From NCBI GenBank assembly GCA_934393265.1, contig CAKRQL010000004.1:62001-126000 (forward strand): a stretch of DNA of 64,000 nt, in the 5' to 3' direction. Shown here one piece after another: positions 52,753 through 60,896 of the stretch; the stretch's first letter is position 1, and every line of letters begins with the position of its first letter. This DNA is from an uncultured Eubacteriales bacterium (GTDB lineage: Bacteria > Bacillota > Clostridia > Oscillospirales > CAG-272). Position numbers and translations under genes: made by a program. The notes below the pieces were generated by a model, which had not been told where the DNA came from, ran no database searches, and was given only the letters and a program-made list of their open reading frames with translations.

Positions 52753-53175
52753 TCAGAAGTCGTATTTCTTCATCTTTTCCTTCAGCGATGTATTGTCGCG
52801 TGCTGCCTCGCGTTCGTTCCACGCTTCCTCCGACCAGACACGGATCTGCTTTCCTATACCGATAAACACAATGTTCTTTGTTATACCGGCATGGCGGAGA
52901 AGGTCATCGTTTATGATTATCCTGCCGTTTGCATCCGGGATGCACTTCTGCGCGACTCCGAGAAAATAATCCTGAAGATCAGCACCGTCAGACTCCGGAA
53001 TTGAGGATATTTTTTCAACGAACTTGTCCCATTCCTCGGATGTGTATATCGAAAGATAGCCGTCTATTTTTCGCGTGATATAAAAAACATCACCGAGCTC
53101 GTCGCGGTACTTTGCCGGAACGAAAACGCGCTTCTTTGAGTCCAGAGAATGTACAGCCGAACCGACCAGCGACAT
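52753..53175 (-). CDS. mraZ: Transcriptional regulator MraZ
   Basis: MraZ (140 aa), an AbrB-fold regulator that binds TGGG repeats upstream of its own operon. Two MraZ repeats are seen; conserved pieces are L-D-S-K-K-R-V-F-V-P-A-K-Y-R and P-D-A-N-G-R-I-I-I. First gene of the cluster, with two TGGG boxes in the upstream region. Confidence 0.96.
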   Translation of the reverse strand: MSLVGSAVHSLDSKKRVFVPAKYRDELGDVFYITRKIDGYLSIYTSEEWDKFVEKISSIPESDGADLQDYFLGVAQKCIPDANGRIIINDDLLRHAGITKNIVFIGIGKQIRVWSEEAWNEREAARDNTSLKEKMKKYDF

Positions 53176-53239
53176 ATGCTACCTCCCGATTTGTTTTCCG
53201 GACGTCCGTTTAACAATTAATTATACGGATTTTAGGCTC

Positions 53240-53320
53240 ATTATAGGGAAAATGTCATCACAAAGCCCCACTTTGACCCACCGGTGTTATTATTATAATA
53301 CAGGAAAAATAAAATTGCAA
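53240..53320 (-). promoter_or_regulatory. mraZ promoter region with MraZ boxes
   Basis: An upstream promoter reads TTGCAA (53320-53315), 17 bp, TATAAT (53297-53292). About 12 bp after that -10 lie two MraZ-type boxes TGGGT-CAAAG-TGGGG (53280-53266), spaced by 5 nt as in known sites. A second TATAAT (53245-53240) without a good -35 follows the boxes. Autorepression by MraZ is the expected role. Confidence 0.7.
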
Positions 53321-53349
53321 GAGTTTTTCAAATTTTTTTGAAGATTTTC

Positions 53350-53379
53350 TTGTATTATCAATAATATTTTTTGTAAAAT
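53350..53379 (+). promoter_or_regulatory. Possible promoter of the 53.56-kb gene
   Basis: TTGTAT, 18-bp spacer, TAAAAT. A second candidate is TTCCAA-17-TAAAAT ending near 53418. Apart from these and the mraZ control region, the 382-bp gap 53176-53557 shows nothing. Confidence 0.4.
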
Positions 53380-53557
53380 CAAAAAACGACTTCCAATTTA
53401 TATCGAAATGTGGTAAAATGAGAAGGGAAATGGCGAATTTATGAAAAAACAGGGCAGATATTGCCGTCGCTTGATTTTGCATTGTGTCGCAATGTCGCGA
53501 CGGTGAATGCTGCGTTCAATATTATGCCGCACTTTATCCCCATAATTCGGAGGAGTT

Positions 53558-53890
53558 ATGTCAATATTCAGTAAAATTTTCAATAAACGCCCTAAGGAAG
53601 GCAGTGCGCAGTTCCGCCTTGAGGCAGCAAAGGAAAATCACGGGCGTGTCATACGCTATGTAACCGAGAGAATCAATGAAAATGACAATGTTGTGGGGAG
53701 AGGTGGAGCACTTACTCTCAAGGACGGTAATTTTATAATAGATACCTCTGCTGACCGCCTGTATGTAGCACCGGCAACCGAGACCGATATAAGCAAGCTC
53801 ATGTCCGGCGACGGCGTGGTAGTGAAAGGGAAAAATACCGTTGACGGTAAATATCATATATATACTGTATATTTCGTGTATTACCGCTGA
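53558..53890 (+). CDS. Small conserved-looking protein of unknown function
   Basis: A 110-residue soluble protein that I do not recognise. It begins MSIFSKIFNKRPKEG, a short amphipathic helix that could touch the membrane. The rest alternates short strands (about 30-110), with V-V-G-R-G-G-A-L-T-L and G-D-G-V-V-V-K-G-K-N-T, suggesting a small beta barrel. CGGAGGAG precedes the ATG. It stands between the divergent mraZ operon and ispDF. Confidence 0.7.
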   Translation: MSIFSKIFNKRPKEGSAQFRLEAAKENHGRVIRYVTERINENDNVVGRGGALTLKDGNFIIDTSADRLYVAPATETDISKLMSGDGVVVKGKNTVDGKYHIYTVYFVYYR

Positions 53891-53972
53891 TATAGGTTGC
53901 GGTGTCTTTGCGAGATGAGACCTTCACGGCGCAAATTTTGAAATGCAATCCGACAATTACATGGGGGATTTT

Positions 53973-55145
53973 ATGGATAGTAACTTCACTGTTGCGGTTA
54001 TTCTCGCCGGCGGGCTCGGCTCCCGCATGGGATCCGATGTTCCGAAACAGGAGCTTATGCTTTTGGGTGAGAGTATAATATCAAGGAGCGTTCGCGCTTT
54101 TGACGACTGCCCGGATATAGACGGAGTAATCACCGTTGTGCGCCGTGAGGAGCTCGAACGCCTCGACATGCTGCGGGACTATAAAAAGTTTATGGGCTTT
54201 GTAACAGGCGGGGAGACACGCTCTGAGTCAGCTTCAAACGGTTTTCTTGCCGCGGAGGAGCGGGGTGCCGGGTATGTTGTGTTCCATGATGCGGCGCGCC
54301 CGCTGATAACTCCCGGGGACATCTCGCGTATAGTCCGCGCGGCAAAGGAGCACGGGGCGGCGAGCGCGGTGCGCCGGGTTACAGAGACCGTAAAACATAT
54401 ATCGGACGGGATGATAGCATCGACGGTAAACCGGGATGAATTGCTGATAGCGGAGACGCCACAGGCGTTTTCTGCCGGACTTTACAGGCGGGCAATCGAC
54501 TTTTCAAATGAAAGCTATACCGACGATAATATGTATATGGAAAAGCTCGGTATTCCCATATTCCCGGTTATCACCGAGGGTGTCAACATAAAGATAACAT
54601 CGCCCGATGACATGAGATATGCGGAGTATCTTCTGATGAGCGATGCATGCAAGGGAGATAAAAATTATATGGAATACAGAGTCGGACACGGATATGATGT
54701 GCACAGGCTTGCCGAGCACAGGCGGCTTGTCCTCGGCGGGGTTGATATTCCGCATAGGCTCGGGTTGGCGGGACACTCTGATGCCGATGTCCTTGTTCAC
54801 GCCGTGATGGATGCGATACTCGGAGCTCTCTGCGAGGGCGATATTGGCAGACATTTTCCCGATAATGACGAAAGATATGCGGGGATATCGAGCCTTGTAT
54901 TGCTTTCGCGTGTGCGCGAGACTGTCGGGCGCCATAACGCAAAGATTGTTAATATAGATGCGACCGTAGTTATGCAGGCGCCGAAAATCGCCGATTATAT
55001 CCCGGCGATGAGAAAAAATATAGCTGACACACTCGGTGTTGACTGTGAACGGGTAAATGTAAAGGCAACTACCGAGGAGCACCTCGGCTTCACCGGGCGT
55101 GAAGAGGGCATTGCCGCCCATGCCGTTGCGATGATAAGCTTGTAA
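53973..55145 (+). CDS. ispDF: Bifunctional IspD-IspF enzyme
   Basis: A 390-residue fusion of two MEP-pathway enzymes. Residues about 1-225 are IspD (CDP-ME synthase) with nucleotide loop ILAGGLGSRMG and FHDAARP. Residues about 232-390 are IspF (MEcPP synthase) with G-H-G-Y-D-V-H-R-L, metal site G-H-S-D-A-D-V-L-V-H, and the C-terminal TTEEHLGFTGREEGIAAHAV. ATG 53973 has GGGGGA upstream. The step between these two activities is done by IspE, encoded at 25.7 kb. Confidence 0.96.
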   Translation: MDSNFTVAVILAGGLGSRMGSDVPKQELMLLGESIISRSVRAFDDCPDIDGVITVVRREELERLDMLRDYKKFMGFVTGGETRSESASNGFLAAEERGAGYVVFHDAARPLITPGDISRIVRAAKEHGAASAVRRVTETVKHISDGMIASTVNRDELLIAETPQAFSAGLYRRAIDFSNESYTDDNMYMEKLGIPIFPVITEGVNIKITSPDDMRYAEYLLMSDACKGDKNYMEYRVGHGYDVHRLAEHRRLVLGGVDIPHRLGLAGHSDADVLVHAVMDAILGALCEGDIGRHFPDNDERYAGISSLVLLSRVRETVGRHNAKIVNIDATVVMQAPKIADYIPAMRKNIADTLGVDCERVNVKATTEEHLGFTGREEGIAAHAVAMISL

Positions 55146-55151
55146 ATAAAC

Positions 55152-55300
55152 ATGGGGCAGTAGCCGTACCGGAGCGATAGCACGCTGTGGAGTACACCCG
55201 CTCCGGATTATTAAGGAGGCGGCAGAGGCGCGTTTCTCATACATCCGTGGGCTTTATTGTCTTTGCCTCCTCCGCCGTCCGGTTCTTTTTCCCGCCCCAT
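55152..55300 (+). ncRNA. Structured leader or terminator before rpe
   Basis: A 149-nt non-coding stretch between ispDF and rpe, dense in complementary segments. The ends pair (ATGGGGC/GCCCCAT). Hairpin 1 is CCGGAGCG/CGCTCCGG (55169-55206). Hairpin 2 is GGCGGCAGAGGC/GCCTCCTCCGCC (55218-55276), with GGA/TCC outside and TTCTTTTT after it, so it looks like a terminator. CCGGA of hairpin 1's right arm can instead pair with TCCGG after hairpin 2, making the two folds exclusive. It could be the ispDF terminator or a regulated leader. The remaining 154 bp before rpe are AT-rich. Confidence 0.45.
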
Positions 55301-55454
55301 AAACATATTATGAATTTCGGCACATAAATGTCAAAGTAAATATCTAATGCTTTATCTTATATTTAATCAATAAAATAAAATATAAAGCGGAGCAGAATTG
55401 ATATACGCAGAACATTCAAATACATACAGCGTCATTATGCGAAAGGAAAAATAT

Positions 55455-56099
55455 ATGATAAAGGTTTCACCGTCGGTATTGTCGGCGGATTTTGCAAGGC
55501 TCGGCGATGAGCTCGCAAATATAAAAAATGCAGGTGCCGATATGGTACATCTCGATGTTATGGACGGTATTTTTGTTCCCAACATCTCTTTTGGAATACC
55601 GGTTATAAAATCAATACGAAAATCGTCAGATTTGCTTTTTGATGTACATCTTATGATAGACAGACCGGAACGATATATCGGAAAATTCGCAGATGCCGGA
55701 GCCGATATCATAACAATACATTACGAGGCTTGCTCTGATGTAGGTGCGGCATTGCGTGATATAAAAAGCCGTGGCTGTAAAAGCTCCGTGTCAGTGAAGC
55801 CGGGGACACCTGTTTCAAAGATATATCCGTATCTTTCTTTGTGCGACATGGTGCTTGTGATGACTGTTGAGCCCGGCTTCGGAGGTCAGAGCCTTATTCC
55901 TTACACCCTCGACAAGGTGCGCGAGCTGAGAGATGAGACGGACAGACTCGGATTTACATGCGAAATTGAGGTCGACGGAGGAATAAACGGAAAAACCGCA
56001 CGCACTGCGATTGATGCCGGCGCGGATATTCTCGTAGCCGGGAGCTCTGTTTTCGGGAGTGACAACTATGCCGAAGCGATAAGAGCGTTAAGAGCTTAA
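55455..56099 (+). CDS. rpe: Ribulose-phosphate 3-epimerase
   Basis: Rpe (214 aa), interconverting ribulose 5-phosphate and xylulose 5-phosphate. TIM-barrel landmarks are KVSPSVLSADF, HLDVMDGIFVPN, V-H-L-M-I-D-R-P-E, VMTVEPGFGGQ, and VDGGINGKT. ATG 55455 has AAAGGA upstream; an earlier in-frame ATG at 55398 would add an unconserved extension. Ends at a bidirectional terminator. Confidence 0.96.
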   Translation: MIKVSPSVLSADFARLGDELANIKNAGADMVHLDVMDGIFVPNISFGIPVIKSIRKSSDLLFDVHLMIDRPERYIGKFADAGADIITIHYEACSDVGAALRDIKSRGCKSSVSVKPGTPVSKIYPYLSLCDMVLVMTVEPGFGGQSLIPYTLDKVRELRDETDRLGFTCEIEVDGGINGKTARTAIDAGADILVAGSSVFGSDNYAEAIRALRA

Positions 56100-56136
56100 C
56101 AGAACCGAAGAAGAAATGCCGTAAACACAAAATGAA

Positions 56137-56174
56137 AAAAAGACTGTCGCACATAGCTGTGTAACAGTCTTTTT
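56137..56174. terminator. Bidirectional terminator, rpe / ispH
   Basis: Stem AAAAAGACTGT/ACAGTCTTTTT around a 16-nt loop containing CACA/TGTG. A- and T-runs on both sides make it work for both convergent genes. Confidence 0.85.
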
Positions 56175-56225
56175 ATATTTTGATTAGTCAGTATACTTTT
56201 TACTGTCGGTTTTCGGGCTGGAAAA

Positions 56226-58313
56226 TCAGCTGTCGAGCTCTCCGACTATATACTTTGCCATTTCGGCACGCTCCTCAGCCTCTTTTGCAGAAGCTTCATC
56301 GGCGGCTGCCTTTGCGGCTGCCTCCTCCTCAGCGTGCTGTGCAGCGCGCTCTGCACGCTCGGCATCTTCTTTTATTGCGCGGATAGAGAGAGATACCTTG
56401 CGGTTGTCGTTGTCTATCTCAATTATTTTCGCGTCGACAACCTGACCGACCGAAAGTACATCGGCGGGGGATGCTATCCTCTCGGTGGATATGCGGGAGA
56501 TGTGGATAAGTCCGTCAACTCCGTCATATACGTCTGCAAAAGCTCCGAAGGGAAGTATGGAAACAACCTTTACGGGAACAACATCTCCGACATGATATTT
56601 CTCAACGAACTGGACCCACGAATCCATCTCCGGCGTCTTGTAGCCCAGGGATATTCTGTGCGCCTCGCGATCAAGGTCCTTTATGTAAACATCTATAACC
56701 TGTCCTACAGCTACTACCTGCGAGGGATGCTTTATTCTCTTCCACGACAGCTCGCTGTTATGAACCATGCCGTCAACGCCGCCGATGTCGACAAACGCGC
56801 CGTAGGAGGTGAGATTCTTGACAGTGCCTCTGAAGTGCTGACCTACCTCAAGCGTTGCCCAGACAGCATCCTCTCTTGCACGCTTCTCCTCGTTGGCTAC
56901 GACCTTTATGGAGCCGAGAGCTCTCTTCTTCTGGTCGTTGAATTCGATTACCTTGAACCTCTGAACGGTACCTACAAGGGGAGTGAGATCCTGTCCCTTT
57001 GAATAGCCTGTCTGAGACGCCGGAACAAATACCGTGCTGCCTGCAACAGACAGAAGCACGCCGGCCTGTGTAGCTACGCCGTCCTTATTGCTCTTTACAA
57101 CCGTCGTTACCTTGCCCTCAAGGACGGTGGCGTTATCAAACGCATCCTTGAATATGACCCAGCTGTTGTCTCTGTCAACGCGCGTCTTGGAGACGGTGGC
57201 GAGTCCCTTGCCGTCCTCAACACGGATGACAAAAACCTCAACCTCATCGCCGATTTTGAACATATCGGAGAGCTTTGCCGACGGGTCGTCGGTTATCTGC
57301 TCTTTTGTGAGCACGCCGGTAAACTTGGCGCCGAGGTCGAGCTTTATCTCGTTATCATCTATCGTGTAGACGGTACCCGTAACTGTATCTCCTGTATGTA
57401 AAGTTTTGATTGAGCCTTCCAGCATTGTCGAAAAATCTTCCATAGTTTTTACAACCTCCATTATTATAGCGTCAGGTGTGGAAGCACCTGCCGTTATTCC
57501 TACGCATTTTGCGTCTCCGGGAAAATCAGTTATAAGTTCCGTCGCCGATTCTATTCTGAATACACGAGGACAGACGGATGAGCATAATTCCGCGAGCTTC
57601 GCGGTATTTGAGCTCTCGCGCCCGCCGATAACTATCATCGCGTCCGCATGGCGCGCGATATCTATCGCTTCCTTCTGCTTTTTTCCTGTAACATTACATA
57701 TTGTATCAAAAAAAATTGCGTTTGTATATAGTTTTTCTAAAATTTTTTTAATTTTTTCAAATTCGTACGAGTTCTGGGTTGTCTGTGCACAGAGTATCGG
57801 CTTTTTACCCTGAAAATCAAGGGAGAGCAATTCTTCTTCGGACGAGAATGCATATTTCAGACCGCGCGCATAGCTCATCGTCGCCACTGCCTCCGGATGC
57901 CCCGGAGTGGAGAAGAGAAGAAAACATGTGTCGTCTCCGGTATTCTCCTCGGCAATGCAGTGTATCTTTGATACATACGGACAGGTTGCGTCGATTATTT
58001 TCAGGGCAGGGAAATCGCGCTCATATTGTCGCAGCTCGTCATATTCCTGCTTCGGCGTCCCGTGAGTTCTTGTGACAAGGAACATCCGCTCACCCTCGCG
58101 GAGCGCGCGCAGACGGGGAAGTACGTCGCAAAAATTCAGAGTGATTACTCCGGCACGCTCAAGTCCTTCATTGTATATCCTGTTGTGAATCAGCTTTCCG
58201 AGAATATATACATGTCCGCAGGGCTTTGCGGTTTCGATAAACGCGCGTACCTTTTTGTCAGCGGCGCGCACGCCCGGGCAGAACCCTGCCTCCTCCGATA
58301 GTATTATCCTCAC
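56226..58313 (-). CDS. ispH: IspH fused to ribosomal protein S1 domains
   Basis: A 695-residue fusion. Residues about 1-285 are HMB-PP reductase (IspH/LytB), the last MEP enzyme. Its three cluster cysteines are in GFCPGV, DATCPYV and CNVTGK, with the TQNS motif TTQNSY. Residues about 300-660 hold four S1 RNA-binding repeats, the last two well conserved (SYGAFVDIGGVDGMVH, PFGAFADVYDGVDGLIH). A Glu/Ala-rich coil ends the protein. The start is GTG 58313, overlapping the cmk-plsC stop. This fusion is known in Clostridia. Confidence 0.95.
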   Translation of the reverse strand: MRIILSEEAGFCPGVRAADKKVRAFIETAKPCGHVYILGKLIHNRIYNEGLERAGVITLNFCDVLPRLRALREGERMFLVTRTHGTPKQEYDELRQYERDFPALKIIDATCPYVSKIHCIAEENTGDDTCFLLFSTPGHPEAVATMSYARGLKYAFSSEEELLSLDFQGKKPILCAQTTQNSYEFEKIKKILEKLYTNAIFFDTICNVTGKKQKEAIDIARHADAMIVIGGRESSNTAKLAELCSSVCPRVFRIESATELITDFPGDAKCVGITAGASTPDAIIMEVVKTMEDFSTMLEGSIKTLHTGDTVTGTVYTIDDNEIKLDLGAKFTGVLTKEQITDDPSAKLSDMFKIGDEVEVFVIRVEDGKGLATVSKTRVDRDNSWVIFKDAFDNATVLEGKVTTVVKSNKDGVATQAGVLLSVAGSTVFVPASQTGYSKGQDLTPLVGTVQRFKVIEFNDQKKRALGSIKVVANEEKRAREDAVWATLEVGQHFRGTVKNLTSYGAFVDIGGVDGMVHNSELSWKRIKHPSQVVAVGQVIDVYIKDLDREAHRISLGYKTPEMDSWVQFVEKYHVGDVVPVKVVSILPFGAFADVYDGVDGLIHISRISTERIASPADVLSVGQVVDAKIIEIDNDNRKVSLSIRAIKEDAERAERAAQHAEEEAAAKAAADEASAKEAEERAEMAKYIVGELDS

Positions 58314-59638
58314 TGCCTGCCGCCCTCGCCGTATTTTTTCGACGGAAGCCTGTCATATCCGCCGAGACGGACTATCTCGTCAAATATTTTTTCCGTGGCA
58401 GCTCTGTATTCTTCGTTTCCGCCGCTCGTGAATCCGAGCTCGGAGTGTTTTATAACCTTTCCGAATATCACCTCAACACGTCTGAAGGGTGCATATTTGA
58501 ATTTCTTCAGCTTTATGCAGACGGGGAGCACATCCTTGCCGGAACGGTAGGCAATAAGCCCGGTTCCGTTATGAATGACGGTGTCCACCGGATTAACACC
58601 CGGGTTTCTGTGCCCCTGCGGAAAAATGGCTACGGCACATCCCTCGCGCGCGAGCTCTATGGCGGTTTTCAGTGCGGCGACATCATTTCCGCCGCGGTCT
58701 ATCGACACGGCGCCGCATTTTTTCATGATCCCCCCGATAAACGGAACCTTGAACAGCTCTTTTTTTGCGAGATAATTAAGCGGGCGTTTCATGCCGGACG
58801 CGATAACAAAGACATCACGTATGGCAACATGGTTTGCGCATACTATGACACCTCCGTCTGACGGAATATTTTCGGCACCTCGTATCTTTACATGAAACAT
58901 CCATCTGACAAGCGGAGCCATCCAACGATGTGTTTTCATGTAAGCGGTATGCTTTCTCCTCTGTTCCTCAAGGCTCTCCTCGCATTTTCTGACGCGCTTT
59001 ATTATTATGTCAACCGTACCGTCAAAATCTATGTCGGAGTTATCAAGAAGAAAGGCGTCGTCAGCCTTTACACACGGGGCTATCGCCCGCTCGGCGTCGT
59101 TTTTGTCGCGCTCGTTCATTTCGGCGAGCACAGACTCGTATGTAGTATCGCTTCCGCGTGAGCGCAATTCAAGGTAGCGCCTGTTTGCGCGCACCTCCGG
59201 CTTTGCGGTAAGAAATATCTTGACCTCGGCATCGGGAATTATGACGGTGCCTATGTCACGCCCGTCCATTATGAGGCTGTTTTCCTTCGCAAGCCCGCGC
59301 TGCATATCAAGAAGATACGCCCGCACCTCCGGTATAGCACTGACAGCCGACGCCGCCATAGATACCTCCGGAGTTCTGATGCTGTTGCCTACATCCTCGC
59401 CGTCGAGAAGTATTACCTGCCGCCCGTCAATATACTTAAGCTCAAGTGTAAAATGTCCGAGTGAGCTCACGACTTCGTCAGAGCTTTTTGGATCTACGCC
59501 GTGGCGGAGCATCCAGAGACCGATAGTGCGATAAAGGGCACCCGTGTCAACATATATTATGCCGAGCCTCTTCGCAACTTCCTTCGCGACGGTGGATTTC
59601 CCGGCTCCTCCCGGTCCGTCAATAGCAATTCTTATCAT
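58310..59638 (-). CDS. cmk: CMP kinase fused to PlsC-type acyltransferase
   Basis: A 442-residue fusion. Residues 1 to about 220 are (d)CMP kinase: P-loop DGPGGAGKST, DTGALYR, MDGRDIGTV and R-R-Y-L-E-L-R. Residues about 235-430 are a lysophosphatidate acyltransferase domain: catalytic NHVAIRD (H-x4-D), the glycerophosphate motif read as FPQGHRN instead of FPEGTR, and a later P-V-C-I-K. No stop or frameshift separates the halves. Separate neighbouring cmk and plsC genes are the usual state. It overlaps the flavoprotein gene by 20 bp and ispH by 4 bp. Confidence 0.93.
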   Translation of the reverse strand: MIRIAIDGPGGAGKSTVAKEVAKRLGIIYVDTGALYRTIGLWMLRHGVDPKSSDEVVSSLGHFTLELKYIDGRQVILLDGEDVGNSIRTPEVSMAASAVSAIPEVRAYLLDMQRGLAKENSLIMDGRDIGTVIIPDAEVKIFLTAKPEVRANRRYLELRSRGSDTTYESVLAEMNERDKNDAERAIAPCVKADDAFLLDNSDIDFDGTVDIIIKRVRKCEESLEEQRRKHTAYMKTHRWMAPLVRWMFHVKIRGAENIPSDGGVIVCANHVAIRDVFVIASGMKRPLNYLAKKELFKVPFIGGIMKKCGAVSIDRGGNDVAALKTAIELAREGCAVAIFPQGHRNPGVNPVDTVIHNGTGLIAYRSGKDVLPVCIKLKKFKYAPFRRVEVIFGKVIKHSELGFTSGGNEEYRAATEKIFDEIVRLGGYDRLPSKKYGEGGRQ

Positions 59639-60896
59639 GTAAATGAACCTCTTTTATGTATTCTCTTGCATCAGCGCTCGCGGAAATACCGGCAAGGTGT
59701 CCGGTTGAAAAAGCAATCTGAAGATTGTATCCTCCGGTATAGGCGTCTACATCCAGTATCTCTCCGGCAAAATACAGCCCGCGGACAAGCTTTGACTCCA
59801 TGGTTTTCGGTGAAATCTCTTTTATCGATACGCCGCCCGAGGTAACGATTGCCTCATCGATCGGGCGCAGGGCAGAGAGACGTATCCGGAAGTCCTTCAG
59901 AAGAGATCGCACCGCGGCGCGTTCCTCCTTTGTTATTACATTCACTTTTTTGTGCGGCGGTATCCCGGAGCGGATTACAAACGGCTGTATAAGCTTCTGC
60001 GGCAAGAGCCCGGACATTGCGTTCTGAAAATCGCGGTTTGACTTTTCGGAAAAGTCGGAGAGAAGGCGGTGATCGAGCGTTTTGTCATCGAGCGCAGGCT
60101 TCAGATCTATTGACAGCGTCAAAGCCGCAACGGAAATGCCGTGCAGGTGGGATGACGCTGAAAGTATCATGGGACCGCTTACACCAAAGTGCGTAAAGAG
60201 CATTTCTCCGAAGTCGGAATAGAGACACGCTCCGTTTGAATCGAGAACTTTAATTGATACGTTTTTAAGAGAAAGCCCCATTAATTCGCGGCAGATTACA
60301 TCGCTGCTTTCGATGGGTACCAAGGAGGGAACGATCGGAGTGATGGTGTGACCGAGGTCGGATGCTATTTTATAGCACGAGCCGTCAGAGCCTGTCAGCG
60401 GGTAAGAGCGTCCGCCACCGGCGATTATAATCCTGTCATAGATGTGCTGCGTATCGGAGTTAACCGTAAAGCGACCGTCTTTACATACATTGATTCTTGA
60501 AATATGCTTTGTAACTATTGAGGCGTCCTTGCAGTATTTTTTCATAGCACCGACAATATCGGCTGCGCGGTCGGATGCAGGGAACACGCGCCTGCCGCGC
60601 TCGGTTTTAAGCTCAACTCCGAGAGAGCGGAAAAGCGACATTGTATCGCTCGGAGAAAATGAACTCAGGGCACCGTAAAGAAAGCGCGGATTGCGTGGCA
60701 CATTTTCAAGAAACTCCGGCACGGAGCAATTGTTTGTGACATTGCATCTGCCTTTTCCGGTAATCGCGAGCTTTTTTCCGAGCCTTTCAGAGTGGTCAAA
60801 CAATGTGACGTCGGCTCCGTTTCGTATTGCTGCGCCGGCGGCGCACATCCCGGCGGGTCCGCCGCCTATAACGGCAATTCTGAGGGGGGTACTCAT
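59619..60896 (-). CDS. HI0933/YhiN-type flavoprotein
   Basis: A 425-residue FAD-dependent oxidoreductase of the HI0933 (YhiN/BaiN) family. The dinucleotide loop is VIGGGPAGMCAA, followed by the family mark GKKLAITGKGRCNVTN. The C-terminal FAD region has F-A-G-E-I-L-D-V-D-A-Y-T-G-G-Y-N-L-Q-I-A-F. The physiological substrate is not known. Its start overlaps the regulator gene by 4 bp (ATGA). Confidence 0.92.
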   Translation of the reverse strand: MSTPLRIAVIGGGPAGMCAAGAAIRNGADVTLFDHSERLGKKLAITGKGRCNVTNNCSVPEFLENVPRNPRFLYGALSSFSPSDTMSLFRSLGVELKTERGRRVFPASDRAADIVGAMKKYCKDASIVTKHISRINVCKDGRFTVNSDTQHIYDRIIIAGGGRSYPLTGSDGSCYKIASDLGHTITPIVPSLVPIESSDVICRELMGLSLKNVSIKVLDSNGACLYSDFGEMLFTHFGVSGPMILSASSHLHGISVAALTLSIDLKPALDDKTLDHRLLSDFSEKSNRDFQNAMSGLLPQKLIQPFVIRSGIPPHKKVNVITKEERAAVRSLLKDFRIRLSALRPIDEAIVTSGGVSIKEISPKTMESKLVRGLYFAGEILDVDAYTGGYNLQIAFSTGHLAGISASADAREYIKEVHLHDKNCY

